Source: Pseudobdellovibrionaceae bacterium
GTDB lineage: Bacteria > Bdellovibrionota > Bdellovibrionia > Bdellovibrionales > UBA1609
Reading direction: 5' to 3'
DNA: 64,000 bases
Assembly (NCBI GenBank): GCA_020635075.1
Contig: JACKAM010000003.1
Span: 574,848-638,847, forward strand
Numbering within the stretch: the stretch's first letter is position 1; the number at the start of each line of letters is the position of its first letter. A program made the translations under genes and the position numbers. Below are positions 33,379 through 42,280 of this stretch, one piece after another. The notes under the pieces were generated by a model, which had not been told where the DNA came from, did no database searches, and worked only from the letters and a program-made list of their open reading frames with translations.

Positions 33379-34399
33379 CTTCACTTAGGGCTGGCGCGCC
33401 AGGTATTAGGGACTCCAGTTCAAACCAATCACTTGTAAGCACTCGTTCAATCTTCTGATCCGACCGGCGAATGAGTTTAAGCTCTCCCCGGGCGAACTTG
33501 GTGTTGTGAACGAGAGATTGTTTTTTCGAAGGGTGATCGTAGATCAGAGTCACCCACACAGAAGATGAGCCATCAATTGAGCACTCTAAATCATAAACAT
33601 CTCCCACAAATCTCACTGCCCATGATTTCTGCTTCGCCTCATGAACCCGGTGCCGCCATGAGGATTGCACATGATTAAAATGATACCATTGCTCATCAAT
33701 CCTTAGTGAGGCGCAGGAAAGAAAGGGAGACTTTATCAGCCCACCGGCTAAAGCGATTTTGGCCGAAAAACCATCAAAATAAGCTTCGGCGTCTACAAAC
33801 TGATTGCAGTCCGCATAGACATATTTGTAGGCGTGCTCGGTTCCCCAATTGTGGCCGTTCATGCCGATAAAGGGCCCTTCCAAAATTCGATCCCCGATTT
33901 GTAGATCCCCCTTCATCACGATTCGTGTATCATTGGTAAGAATCTTTTTTTTAGGAAAACCCGCACGATAAAACCAGTCCTGAGAAAAGTGGTAGTAAAT
34001 CTCCCCCTGGCTGTGAAGATCCAAACCCCATCTGGCCTCGCCAGCGTCCGAGACCATCTGCCCGCGCAACTTCCCAGGAGAAATTAAGAGGTGGCCACCA
34101 TTTGCAAACTGAAACTGAAAGTTGGTCCAGCCGTCCCCCCACCGGGACTTCAACTCCAAAAAGTCCGCCAGGAGAATCATCTCCTCTTGCTTGGCAACTC
34201 TAGGCTGGCCACTGCCTGATTCAAAGAGTAGAAGGGTCGATTCAATCTTCACTTGAGGCTGCTTCTTATAGACCAAAAGGTTGTGTTTGAGCCAAAAAGC
34301 AGAACTCTTGTCGATATTGGTACCACGAAAGTAGAATGACTCATATAGGCCTTTGGCAATTGATGAAGCGTTTGTCATCACTTGGTCTGGCGCAATCAC
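33362..34399 (-). CDS. CrtC/AttH-like (lipocalin-related) protein
   Basis: 345 residues, no signal peptide. The best marker is GMNGHNWGTEHAYKYVYADC, close to the conserved NHxWG.E region of the hydroxyneurosporene synthase (CrtC)/AttH family, whose members are two-lobed beta-barrels acting on lipophilic substrates. The first half (ESFYFRGTNI..FWLKHNLLVY) also fits that family. It starts within the last four bases of the GMC oxidoreductase gene, so the two are translated together and may act on the same lipid. The substrate is unknown; family assignment is moderate. Confidence 0.65.
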   Translation of the reverse strand: MIAPDQVMTNASSIAKGLYESFYFRGTNIDKSSAFWLKHNLLVYKKQPQVKIESTLLLFESGSGQPRVAKQEEMILLADFLELKSRWGDGWTNFQFQFANGGHLLISPGKLRGQMVSDAGEARWGLDLHSQGEIYYHFSQDWFYRAGFPKKKILTNDTRIVMKGDLQIGDRILEGPFIGMNGHNWGTEHAYKYVYADCNQFVDAEAYFDGFSAKIALAGGLIKSPFLSCASLRIDEQWYHFNHVQSSWRHRVHEAKQKSWAVRFVGDVYDLECSIDGSSSVWVTLIYDHPSKKQSLVHNTKFARGELKLIRRSDQKIERVLTSDWFELESLIPGAPALSEVKRPL

Positions 34400-36780
34400 G
34401 ATAGCCTCTCATGAATGATATCAGCAACACGGAGGGCATTGGCCATAATGGTAACCTGAGGGTTGACACCAAGAGGACCGGGAATCGCCGATCCATCTGC
34501 GACATGAAGATTCTTAGTCCCCCACACTTCACCACTGCTGTCGATCACCGAGTTCTTCGGACCAGAACCCATTCGACAAGTGCCAAGAGGATGATGAGCG
34601 GAAAGGGCATAGCGATAGGCGGGGAGGTTCCTGCCTATCAAACTGCGTAGCTCTTCTCGTGACGTCACCTTGTTGAATCCTGATACAGACGGATACACGG
34701 CCAGAGCACCGGCACGAAAGAAAATCTCTCCCAATGCGCCCAGTGATTCCCGAATAAGCCCTTTAGTCTTGTCATTGATCCAATATATGGGCGTTGCTCC
34801 AGATCCGTTAAACCTTAGATGCCCATTCACCTGGTCCGTCAGCATTGCAGAAAAATTGGTAAAATAATCGACTCGGTTCATGATTTCATTGAGCTCATTT
34901 CCAAAACATCCGAAGGCAAGGGGGATGACGTCCACAGGAAGGGTATAACCCTCCAGCACAAACCTCCCGTCGCCGTGGCCATGTACCGCCATTGACTGGG
35001 GCACAAACTGCGATTCGCGAACCCGGTAGTCAAACATAGCCCCGACTGTAAGGGCCGGATGTATGGTAAGGTTGCGCCCTAACTGTGGAAGGCCTTTGTG
35101 TAAACCACTCTTCCACAACAAATGGGGTGTCCCAAATGCGCCACAAGCCAACACCACCTTGCGGGCACGGACACGCAGTGTGAACTCCGGTCCGTAGTTG
35201 GGTAGATGAGCCACCAGCCCTTTGACTTCTCCCCGTTCGACGAGGAGGCGATGAACCCGGTAACGACTAAATAAGAAGGCATTCTCCTTGAGAGCTTCCT
35301 TCATGTAGGACACATCTGTACTCTGCTTGGCAGCGGTTGGACATCCGGAGGTGCAATAAGACTGTCCGTCACAACCCTTTTCTGCCCGCATGAGGGGGCC
35401 ATATGTGATGCCCAACCCTGCCACACCCCGCTCCAAGACCTGACGAATCCCCCCCTGGTACTTTTGCGGAGTCGGAGTCGCGTTGAGCATTTCCTCCACT
35501 TCCGGAAAGTAACTCTCCAACTTTAGCTCATGCAGGCCCTCGGTCTCCTGCCAAGTCTTCAGCACTGACTTGGCGGGCCTCATTACTGTACCGCTGTTGA
35601 TCGTGGTGGTTCCGCCAACACACTTTCCCGTCGGCAGCCAAATGGGGCCATTGCCTAAAACAAATGTGTTTCCCGCTCGACTGTAGAGACGACTAGCCAT
35701 GGTGAGTCGCTCACCATTCAAATCAGGACGTTTGAAGTAGGCCCCCTCCTCGATCACCAAAACTGCATGCCCCTTTCGGGCCAACTGGTAAGCACAGGCA
35801 GCCCCGCCAGCACCACTGCCGACAATGGCCACGTCCACATCGATTTCGTCCTCACTCAGATTGCCCGTCGGACATTGGTGAAGTTGCACCCATGGTTCAT
35901 CTTCGATCTGAGTTGGTGGCACGGGAATATGTTGTCCCTTGAGCTGACGGTACGCGCGTGTCCCGAACAAAGAACCAAATACCAGGTTGATCGCTGGCAT
36001 GAGGGCAAGATGAGGGAGCCGACTTCTCATCAAAAACCGACTGAACTTTTCTCTGCTTTGTTCTCCCAAGTTACTGAGCCTGGTGAAAAACCTGAGAGCA
36101 ATAACGAACTCCGTAATCGACAAAGTCATGGACAAAAGCAAGCGAATCCAAATCGGCGACTGGCCCAACAAATCCTGAACCTGCCGACGTGCTTGAGGCC
36201 GGTCCGGGAGCTCATCGTAGTTGCTTAGCAAGGCCCGACCCAGTGCCATGAGACGACCACTGAGATGTTCAGTGGAATCAAAAGATCCATTCCCTCGCCG
36301 CAGACGAACTCCAAAGGGAAAATGGTAAAGAGGCGGTAGATATCGCAACTCCCCACGGCCAATTTTTCTTCCCTGCCAGGTGATTTCAAGGGGCAGAGTG
36401 ACCAAAGAAGCCCTGATCCGCGACCAACTGAAAACGTACTTGTACCTTTTAGCCCCAGACATGGAGAAGCTTCCCAAGGGACCACCCTCGCCCTGATAGT
36501 CATAGGCAACGCCTTGATGGGAGATCGTCATGGTTCCTCGAATGGGCACCTCTTCGTCCGCAAGAGGCCTCTCGGCTGACAAAGGAAACCCCAGGAATCT
36601 AGCCGTACCATTGAATCTAAATGGGAAGGGATAGATGAAGGAGTTACAGAAGGCCGAAATGACAAACTCAAATGGGTAGCGCACCCCCACTTCAGGTTGT
36701 CTCGGCCCATCAGCCGGGCTGGGGATCTCGTCGAGGAGGATCCACCCCGCCATTCTTTCCTGGATCGCAACTCCCGCCAC
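34396..36780 (-). CDS. GMC-family FAD oxidoreductase with N-terminal extra domain
   Basis: 794 residues from the GTG at 36780, chosen because GAGGA lies nine bases upstream. Residues 1 to about 195 are a beta-rich domain (FRFNGTARFLGF, GTMTISHQGVAYDY, GSFSMSGAKRYKYVF) like those attached to some cholesterol-oxidase-type GMC enzymes. A hydrophobic segment follows near 210–235. The GMC core has the FAD motif VAIVGSGAGGAACAYQLARK, CVGGTTTINSG, a CDGQSYCTSGCPTAAKQS cysteine segment, and the C-terminal AHHPLGTCRMG and VADGSAIPGPLGVNPQ with the catalytic His/Asn pair. It should oxidise an alcohol, probably a long-chain or sterol-like lipid. Confidence 0.88.
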   Translation of the reverse strand: MAGVAIQERMAGWILLDEIPSPADGPRQPEVGVRYPFEFVISAFCNSFIYPFPFRFNGTARFLGFPLSAERPLADEEVPIRGTMTISHQGVAYDYQGEGGPLGSFSMSGAKRYKYVFSWSRIRASLVTLPLEITWQGRKIGRGELRYLPPLYHFPFGVRLRRGNGSFDSTEHLSGRLMALGRALLSNYDELPDRPQARRQVQDLLGQSPIWIRLLLSMTLSITEFVIALRFFTRLSNLGEQSREKFSRFLMRSRLPHLALMPAINLVFGSLFGTRAYRQLKGQHIPVPPTQIEDEPWVQLHQCPTGNLSEDEIDVDVAIVGSGAGGAACAYQLARKGHAVLVIEEGAYFKRPDLNGERLTMASRLYSRAGNTFVLGNGPIWLPTGKCVGGTTTINSGTVMRPAKSVLKTWQETEGLHELKLESYFPEVEEMLNATPTPQKYQGGIRQVLERGVAGLGITYGPLMRAEKGCDGQSYCTSGCPTAAKQSTDVSYMKEALKENAFLFSRYRVHRLLVERGEVKGLVAHLPNYGPEFTLRVRARKVVLACGAFGTPHLLWKSGLHKGLPQLGRNLTIHPALTVGAMFDYRVRESQFVPQSMAVHGHGDGRFVLEGYTLPVDVIPLAFGCFGNELNEIMNRVDYFTNFSAMLTDQVNGHLRFNGSGATPIYWINDKTKGLIRESLGALGEIFFRAGALAVYPSVSGFNKVTSREELRSLIGRNLPAYRYALSAHHPLGTCRMGSGPKNSVIDSSGEVWGTKNLHVADGSAIPGPLGVNPQVTIMANALRVADIIHERLS

Positions 36781-36901
36781 GACTACCACTCCTCAAGTCT
36801 AAACCCCGGCCGACTACCGGCGATTATAAGGACTTTGAGCGGATCAACCAAGCACAAGGTAGGGTTTAGTTACAAAAGTGATCCGATCTCTTGTGCAGAG
36901 G

Positions 36902-36921
36902 GTAAACTGCCGCTAGTTTAC
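36902..36921. repeat. Short inverted repeat in the GMC–phosphoesterase divergent gap
   Basis: GTAAAC (36902–36907) and GTTTAC (36916–36921) are perfect inverted copies, eight bases apart, in the 186-bp gap between divergent genes. Possible operator. Nothing else convincing is seen in this gap. Confidence 0.3.
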
Positions 36922-36966
36922 GGATCTGATACCAATCGGGACCAACAGGGAATTAGGAATTCAATA

Positions 36967-38124
36967 ATGATCGACACAGCCAGCGCCAGTGACACCCATT
37001 GTCCGCAGCCGGAGGAGACCTATTGCATTTTTGGCGATCTCCATCTTATCCCTGGCAAGCCCGAAGATCCGCGTTTAGCCCGATTTTTTGCGGAATTGGA
37101 ACTTCGCCAACGACGAAACGAGCGCCTCCACCTGGTCTTTAACGGGGACACATTTGACTTTGCCATGGCCACCCAAAATGGCTTCTGCTCTAACGGTAGC
37201 CATGCCGTAGCGGCACTTGATCAAATTGAGGCTCAGTTTCCGCAGTTTTTCACAGCCCTTGGGCAGGTTCTCGAAAGTAAAGGCAAGGTGGTCTTTATTT
37301 CGGGTAACCATGACCTGGAACTTGGAATCCCTGATGTGCAAAGACGGATTCGATGTCTGATCGAATCCCAAACTTCTCGCCCAGTCGAAAATCACCAGGT
37401 AGTTTTCTCCAGTTGGTTTTACCACCCAGACCCTTCTCTCTATATTGAACATGGTCATCAGTATGATGCGGAAAACTCGGTTAGACACCCTTTGGCTTTG
37501 ACGGCAAAAAATGGAGGCAAACAAGCCTACCCTGTGGGGACGGTTTTGACCTGGTATTTCGCTGCCCACTTTCAGGATCTTGAACTCATCCTTAATACCA
37601 ACCGTCACTTTTGGTCCCAAGCCAAACAAATCCTTATTCGCTACAAACTCAAAGCCCCCTACGCCTATTGGCTGTTTGCAAAAGGAGCGCTTAGCTGCCT
37701 GGGTCAGATGGTCAAGGCCTCAATTTTTCCTCTTAAGGAGATGGACAGTCTGGAGGCAGCCTTTGCTCGCTGGTCCGGAGTTGATCCCAATTGGATAGGG
37801 CGAATCCGCGACCTCATGAAGAAGCCCACTCATCTGAGTCCAGCGAATGCTGCAAAGCGGGTTTATGATCTGCTTTTGACGACAAAGGACCTTCGGGGAG
37901 ATTTGCTTATCAATGACTTAAAAAGGGCCGCCGATCGGGTTCGGGAAATTACCGGAGCCCAACTAGTCGTGTTCAGCCATTTGCATACAACTTGTGAAGG
38001 TGAAGGCTACGCCAATACAGGCTCATTCAGTTATCCAAGGGCAAACAACCAAGCAAGTTTTCTCGAGGTGGTTATTCGTGAAAACTTGCCCTATGTAAAT
38101 CGACGCTTTATATCAGAGTTTTAG
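36967..38124 (+). CDS. Metallophosphoesterase (calcineurin-like)
   Basis: 385 residues from the ATG at 36967; a longer in-frame stretch upstream would run into the GMC gene and lacks a start signal, while AGGAATT precedes 36967. Metal-binding motifs in order: FGDLH (Asp24, His26), FNGDTFDF (Asp61), SGNHDLELG, IEHGHQYD and FSHLH. The FGDLHL/GNHD.E pattern recalls UDP-2,3-diacylglucosamine hydrolase-like enzymes, but the chain is about 140 residues longer, with a helical insert (about 210–300). Cytoplasmic; substrate unknown. Its stop overlaps the end of the convergent exbD gene by four bases. Confidence 0.87.
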   Translation: MIDTASASDTHCPQPEETYCIFGDLHLIPGKPEDPRLARFFAELELRQRRNERLHLVFNGDTFDFAMATQNGFCSNGSHAVAALDQIEAQFPQFFTALGQVLESKGKVVFISGNHDLELGIPDVQRRIRCLIESQTSRPVENHQVVFSSWFYHPDPSLYIEHGHQYDAENSVRHPLALTAKNGGKQAYPVGTVLTWYFAAHFQDLELILNTNRHFWSQAKQILIRYKLKAPYAYWLFAKGALSCLGQMVKASIFPLKEMDSLEAAFARWSGVDPNWIGRIRDLMKKPTHLSPANAAKRVYDLLLTTKDLRGDLLINDLKRAADRVREITGAQLVVFSHLHTTCEGEGYANTGSFSYPRANNQASFLEVVIRENLPYVNRRFISEF

Positions 38125-38717
38125 CTGCCTGGCTCTTTAATCTCGTCCGGAAGCTTGATCACGGCAAAATTGATTTCAGCAATTCCAGCCTCGGTCACAG
38201 TATACATGATCTTTTTCACAGTCAGAAAATCCACGCCCTTATCGGCCTGAATCGTGATCTTCATATATTGTGGGACCTCATCCTCTTCAGGAACCTCGGC
38301 ACCTTTGGCATCGGTCATCGCCTTACGCACCCGGCTGCCTAAAGTCGCCTCTTCCTTTTTTCCTTCTTCAATCAAGGCCACGACACGCTCTTTGAGATCA
38401 GGAATGTCCCAGTCCTGCTGTTCCTTAACCGTCTGAAAATCAGCCACGACATCATTATTCACCATGATTCTTTCAGGTGAAATCACCACTACATTTGAAG
38501 GCTTAAGTTCTTTCACCGTATGGGCTTGAGGCAGTTTAACTTCCTTGGGAATAAAAATCACTTCACCGGTAGTCGCATAGTTCTGCAGAAGAAAAACGGT
38601 CAGGACCGTAAACATATCAACCATTGCGGTTAGGGAGAGAACCGCGACGGCATTTCTCTTTTTGGGCTTTTTCATTCTTCCGGATCGAGACCGGTGACCA
38701 GGAACATGGATAGGCAT
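38121..38717 (-). CDS. ExbD/TolR-family motor protein (second copy)
   Basis: 198 residues. A short basic N-terminus (KKPKKRN), one membrane helix (about 24–44) with the conserved aspartate in LTAMVDMFTVLTVFLLQNY, and a periplasmic domain longer than usual for TolR (insert with GSRVRKAMTDAKGAEVPEED). The aspartate should carry protons with the TolQ-like partner. Last gene of the Glt/Agl-like operon; corresponds in position to AglQ or AglS. Start codon touches the stop of the first copy. Confidence 0.88.
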   Translation of the reverse strand: MPIHVPGHRSRSGRMKKPKKRNAVAVLSLTAMVDMFTVLTVFLLQNYATTGEVIFIPKEVKLPQAHTVKELKPSNVVVISPERIMVNNDVVADFQTVKEQQDWDIPDLKERVVALIEEGKKEEATLGSRVRKAMTDAKGAEVPEEDEVPQYMKITIQADKGVDFLTVKKIMYTVTEAGIAEINFAVIKLPDEIKEPGS

Positions 38718-39190
38718 TACTTCACCCCTCCTGTGGCAACTGAGATCTCCGGAAATCCTGATGTTAGCAGAGCATCCATTCCCTTAATCAGGAACCCATA
38801 CTCCAACTCATCAGACATGGTAATAACCGCATCGACCTTCTCAGGATAGAGTTCCTTAACTGTTTTTAGTTCTTCTACCAATTTTTGATAATCGTATTCG
38901 CCATTCACTTTTGGGATAGGTACTGACTTTTGCCCGACAACAACTCGGTAACCATCGTCTTTGACATCCAGTCGAAACGGGATCTCCGCGCGGGGAGGTG
39001 GTTTCGCCGGTTCCAGCTCTGACTTTTTGCCGTATATGGAGCTACCAATCTGAATCATGGAGACTTGAGACCAAACAGCCGTAATGAGCAAAAAGATAAT
39101 ACATACACTCATCAGGTCGATAAACGGTACAAGGTTTACGTCAACCGCTATCGCTCTGTCGTCATCTCCACCATCATCAATGTGGGCCAT
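38717..39190 (-). CDS. ExbD/TolR-family motor protein (first copy)
   Basis: 157 residues. N-terminus AVDVNLVPFIDLMSVCIIFL has the membrane helix with the conserved proton-carrying aspartate and the NLVPFID motif. A periplasmic domain follows. Together with the next gene it gives two different TolR-like subunits per TolQ, as in the AglRQS motor of Myxococcus. It starts 20 bp after the TolQ-like gene. Confidence 0.88.
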   Translation of the reverse strand: MAHIDDGGDDDRAIAVDVNLVPFIDLMSVCIIFLLITAVWSQVSMIQIGSSIYGKKSELEPAKPPPRAEIPFRLDVKDDGYRVVVGQKSVPIPKVNGEYDYQKLVEELKTVKELYPEKVDAVITMSDELEYGFLIKGMDALLTSGFPEISVATGGVK

Positions 39191-39210
39191 AGCCTATCCT
39201 ATTCCAGTCC

Positions 39211-39888
39211 TCAGTATTTGATCTTGTCGCGATTCGACACAACCAAGTTCATGAGGTTCATGCTGCTTTCGAGCATATCGTTAATTGCCCGGCCGATTTT
39301 GATCTGAAAAAATCCAAAGGCCACAATCGCCGTAATTGCCACGAGAAGTCCGAATGCTGTACAGTTAAGAGCTTCGGAAATACCCGCCGACAATCGCGCT
39401 GCTTTGGTTGCAGCATCGGCCTCCGCCACACCGGCAAATGATGTAATCAGACCAACAATCGTTCCAAACAGACCAATCAGAACTGAGACGTTACCAAATA
39501 CCGCCAGAAAGGATGTCCATCCCTCTAGTCGTGGTGTCTCCCTCAATACCGCCGCATCCATTGCCACCTGCACCTCTTCGTCAGGCCGCTTGTTCATTAC
39601 TTGAACCAATCCTGACTTGAGTGTGTTGGTTAATGGTGTTGGGCGGCTGTCACAAAACGCAATTGCCTGTTTAATATCCCCTCGCAAAAGCATACTAAAG
39701 AGATTTTCGTTCAGGCTCGTTTTGTCGAGCGTCAGTTTCGAAAGGCTCATTGCCCTTTCGAGTATCAAAAAGACGGTTAGTATCCCCACTATGAGGATAA
39801 GATACATAACGGGTCCGCCCTCACAAAAGGCCCTCCCGATAAAGTTGCCGTAGTCAGCACAATGACTGACATAAACCGTTTGTTCCAA
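39211..39888 (-). CDS. MotA/TolQ/ExbB-family proton channel protein
   Basis: 225 residues, three predicted membrane helices (about 25–45, 125–150 and 175–200). The family region VSVLIGLFGTIVGLITSFAG and GISEALNCTAFGLLVAITAI are intact. With the two ExbD-like proteins it should form an inner-membrane proton-driven motor corresponding to AglR in Myxococcus. It follows the tandem-FHA protein gene by 17 bp. Confidence 0.93.
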   Translation of the reverse strand: MEQTVYVSHCADYGNFIGRAFCEGGPVMYLILIVGILTVFLILERAMSLSKLTLDKTSLNENLFSMLLRGDIKQAIAFCDSRPTPLTNTLKSGLVQVMNKRPDEEVQVAMDAAVLRETPRLEGWTSFLAVFGNVSVLIGLFGTIVGLITSFAGVAEADAATKAARLSAGISEALNCTAFGLLVAITAIVAFGFFQIKIGRAINDMLESSMNLMNLVVSNRDKIKY

Positions 39889-39905
39889 AGTGTCTCCCTC
39901 CCTAA

Positions 39906-41981
39906 TTATTGTGATGTAAAGACAAACGGATAAGTCACCCGACCGATTTGATCAGGTGGCGGCTCCGGAAATCTCCACGTCTGCAATCGCTGCACTAAAC
40001 ATTTGGCCACTGATTTATTACCCAGAGTATCGCTCACCACCTGGGCATTCGTGACACGTCCTCGTTCTTCGATGTCCCACTGAATAACAAGCTTTCCATA
40101 CAAGTCAGGCGTCCGTTGCAGGGCCATTTCATAGCAATTGCGAATAACCCGCTTGTTGGCAAGAATGACCCGTCGGATAGCTTCCCGGTCAATGGAGCCG
40201 ACAAACTCAGCTTCCTGACCTCCAACCTGAACCTCGATTCTGCCTTTCTTACCCAAGCCTCCGGTTCCATAGCCAAAGGTTCCGCTACCTTTTCCCGAAG
40301 TTCCCACACCAGAAATTCCAACCGTGGCTGTGCCTTTTCCGCCAGCCCCCACATCTTTGATTTTAGACCCGAGGTTATCGCCAGCTCTCGATTCATCGTC
40401 TCCAGCAAATCCAGTGGCACTGTCAGCCATTCCCTGAAGCTCTCCTGATCCGGTATAGGCCTTGTCGAGTTTTTTCTGCGTTCCACGGGCGCCAAAAACT
40501 CCCAGAAGACCGGTCTTCGAAACATCCACTTTTTCGCTGGACGGACTTGCACCCTTTTTGCCCGTGTTGATGGCTCCACCTTGACGAGTGGATGTGAGGG
40601 TTTTCTTTTTCGATTTATTATTGTTGGGCCTGGCCTCGGCCGCCTTGCCTGAGTCTGCCTTTTTGGGTGCAGGAGACGCAGGAGCCTGAGGTTTCGCCTT
40701 CTTTTCAACTACTTTTACAATCTTCTTTTCTTTAACCGGCTCCACTTTTGGCTCAACCACCTTTTTCTCTTCGGGTGTTGGTCGCGGTGGTTTAAAGGTG
40801 ACTACTGCCTTGCGCAGGGGCTCTTCCAGAAGGGCCTCATCATCCAGTTTTTTAGGCGCATAGACCATCATATAGAGACCAAAAATCAATGCCACCACTG
40901 TGGCCAAAATGACCCCAGTAACTTCTGAAGCACTCAAATCCAACAGAGGTGCGACAAGTGGTTTTGGTGCCTCTGGGACATACCGGACATAAATGTTTAC
41001 CAAGTCATTGTGTAGCCCAATCCTCAACATCTCACCTTGGGCAAGGCCAATTTCATAGCCAACAGCATTCTTAACCAGGCGGTTACCGCGGGTCAGTTCG
41101 CCAAAGTTTTTCGTTCCGCCTTCGGAAATCAACTCTCCCGACATCTCACCTGTCACGCAAACAGTTGCCAGAGAATCAATGCGAATAAGCGTATGGGAAA
41201 TAGTAGGTCCTAAAATCGGCAGAATAATTTCATTGTTGGGGCCCGAGCCCACTCGCACCATTCCTTTTTCATTAAAATGATGAGACGAAAGAATTCTCTC
41301 TTTCCAAGCGACAATAACCTCAATAACAGTACCCTTGCCTGGCCGCAGAATTTCATTGAGGTTCTTAAACTCACTAGGAGGGGCAAAGGTCCCCTTCGCA
41401 TTCGCTGTAATCACTGTTGTTGGTGAAGGACCCGGCGTTACGGGCGGAATATCTGCACCCGACGTATCATCATCCTCTTCAGGGAGTGGAATGACATCGG
41501 GGATTTTTGCAGTAATCGAGTCCTCAATCACCGCACCAGTCGCGGTCAAAGAGTCCTCAATCTGTTTTCCGGCTTCCGTCACTTCCTCTTTGGGCTCTGT
41601 CGAAGGAGGCGCAGCTACCGGTGGTGGTGCGGCCGGCTGTGTCGCTGGCTTTTTTTCTTCTTTAGGTGGCGCCAGTGGTTTTGGCACACCAACGAAAAAT
41701 TCAATTTTAAATGGTCCAATGTCCAAGACATCACCGGACTCCATCTTCTCATCAAGTATCCGCTCGCCACCGCGTTTGGTTCCCGTGGTAGAACCCAAAT
41801 CAGACACATAAAATCCAGCGTCTCTTTCTTCTATCACCGCATGAAGAGGTGATACATCCTCATCAGTCAACTGAACCTGAACACCTTCATTGCTGCCGAT
41901 AACTATCTGGGAAACGTCGAACTGTTTGACACCCTCAAGCTGACTTCCCCTATATATGCGAATTACTACTGGTAGTTTCAA
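39906..41981 (-). CDS. Tandem-FHA transmembrane protein with AgmX/TonB-like C-terminus (GltG/GltJ-like)
   Basis: 691 residues. FHA domain at 1–97 (IVIGSNEGVQVQL, VSPLHAVIEE, DLGSTTGTKRGG), a Pro/Ala-rich acidic linker, a second FHA-like domain (about 215–335, VRVGSGPNNEIILPILGPTI), one membrane helix (354–374), a Lys/Pro-rich then Gly/Ser-rich periplasmic linker, and a C-terminal AgmX/PglI-type domain (IRRVILANKRVIRNCYEMAL, YGKLVIQWDIEERGRV). This is the cytoplasm-to-periplasm layout of Myxococcus GltG. It probably couples a phospho-signal inside the cell to the trans-envelope motor. It overlaps the next upstream gene by four bases. Confidence 0.87.
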   Translation of the reverse strand: MKLPVVIRIYRGSQLEGVKQFDVSQIVIGSNEGVQVQLTDEDVSPLHAVIEERDAGFYVSDLGSTTGTKRGGERILDEKMESGDVLDIGPFKIEFFVGVPKPLAPPKEEKKPATQPAAPPPVAAPPSTEPKEEVTEAGKQIEDSLTATGAVIEDSITAKIPDVIPLPEEDDDTSGADIPPVTPGPSPTTVITANAKGTFAPPSEFKNLNEILRPGKGTVIEVIVAWKERILSSHHFNEKGMVRVGSGPNNEIILPILGPTISHTLIRIDSLATVCVTGEMSGELISEGGTKNFGELTRGNRLVKNAVGYEIGLAQGEMLRIGLHNDLVNIYVRYVPEAPKPLVAPLLDLSASEVTGVILATVVALIFGLYMMVYAPKKLDDEALLEEPLRKAVVTFKPPRPTPEEKKVVEPKVEPVKEKKIVKVVEKKAKPQAPASPAPKKADSGKAAEARPNNNKSKKKTLTSTRQGGAINTGKKGASPSSEKVDVSKTGLLGVFGARGTQKKLDKAYTGSGELQGMADSATGFAGDDESRAGDNLGSKIKDVGAGGKGTATVGISGVGTSGKGSGTFGYGTGGLGKKGRIEVQVGGQEAEFVGSIDREAIRRVILANKRVIRNCYEMALQRTPDLYGKLVIQWDIEERGRVTNAQVVSDTLGNKSVAKCLVQRLQTWRFPEPPPDQIGRVTYPFVFTSQ

Positions 41982-42265
41982 TCGCTACTCCCACCTCTCG
42001 GCAAGTCTTCTGCCGTTCTTCGCATTTCGGGTAAAAAGTTCTCACGCAGCTTGATCAGCCGCTTGAAATTGAATTGCTTTTTCTGAAGAAGATAAAAGAG
42101 CTCAGGCTTTTTGACTTCACCTTCAATCAGTTCATCTTCGAAATTAATTGATGTTCGGCGTTTTTCTTTATCGGCATCCTCTTTAGCATAAGAGGAATTC
42201 ATGGGAGCCATAATCATGACCATCGCCATGAGAGCGAACAAGAATCTTGATGTACACCCCTTCAC
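41978..42265 (-). CDS. Small exported protein of the Glt-like operon
   Basis: 95 residues. Signal peptide of about 28 residues ending MNSSYA|KEDADK, then a charged mature part (FEDELIEGEVKKPELFYLLQ, RLIKLRENFLPEM). No known domain. It overlaps the tandem-FHA gene by four bases and lies 15 bp after a TPR gene, so it is a fixed part of the operon. It recalls the pattern where an adventurous-motility operon carries a small periplasmic protein, but I cannot assign a Glt name. Confidence 0.75.
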   Translation of the reverse strand: MKGCTSRFLFALMAMVMIMAPMNSSYAKEDADKEKRRTSINFEDELIEGEVKKPELFYLLQKKQFNFKRLIKLRENFLPEMRRTAEDLPRGGSSD

Positions 42266-42280
42266 TGCTAACCCCGCTGC

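Noticed and set aside
36697..36966. Longer N-terminus for the metallophosphoesterase
   Set aside because: It runs antisense into the GMC gene; the conserved domain begins just after the ATG at 36967.
41335..41811. Plus-strand Gly/Ser-rich frame
   Set aside because: Antisense to the linker of the tandem-FHA protein; no ribosome binding site or family features.
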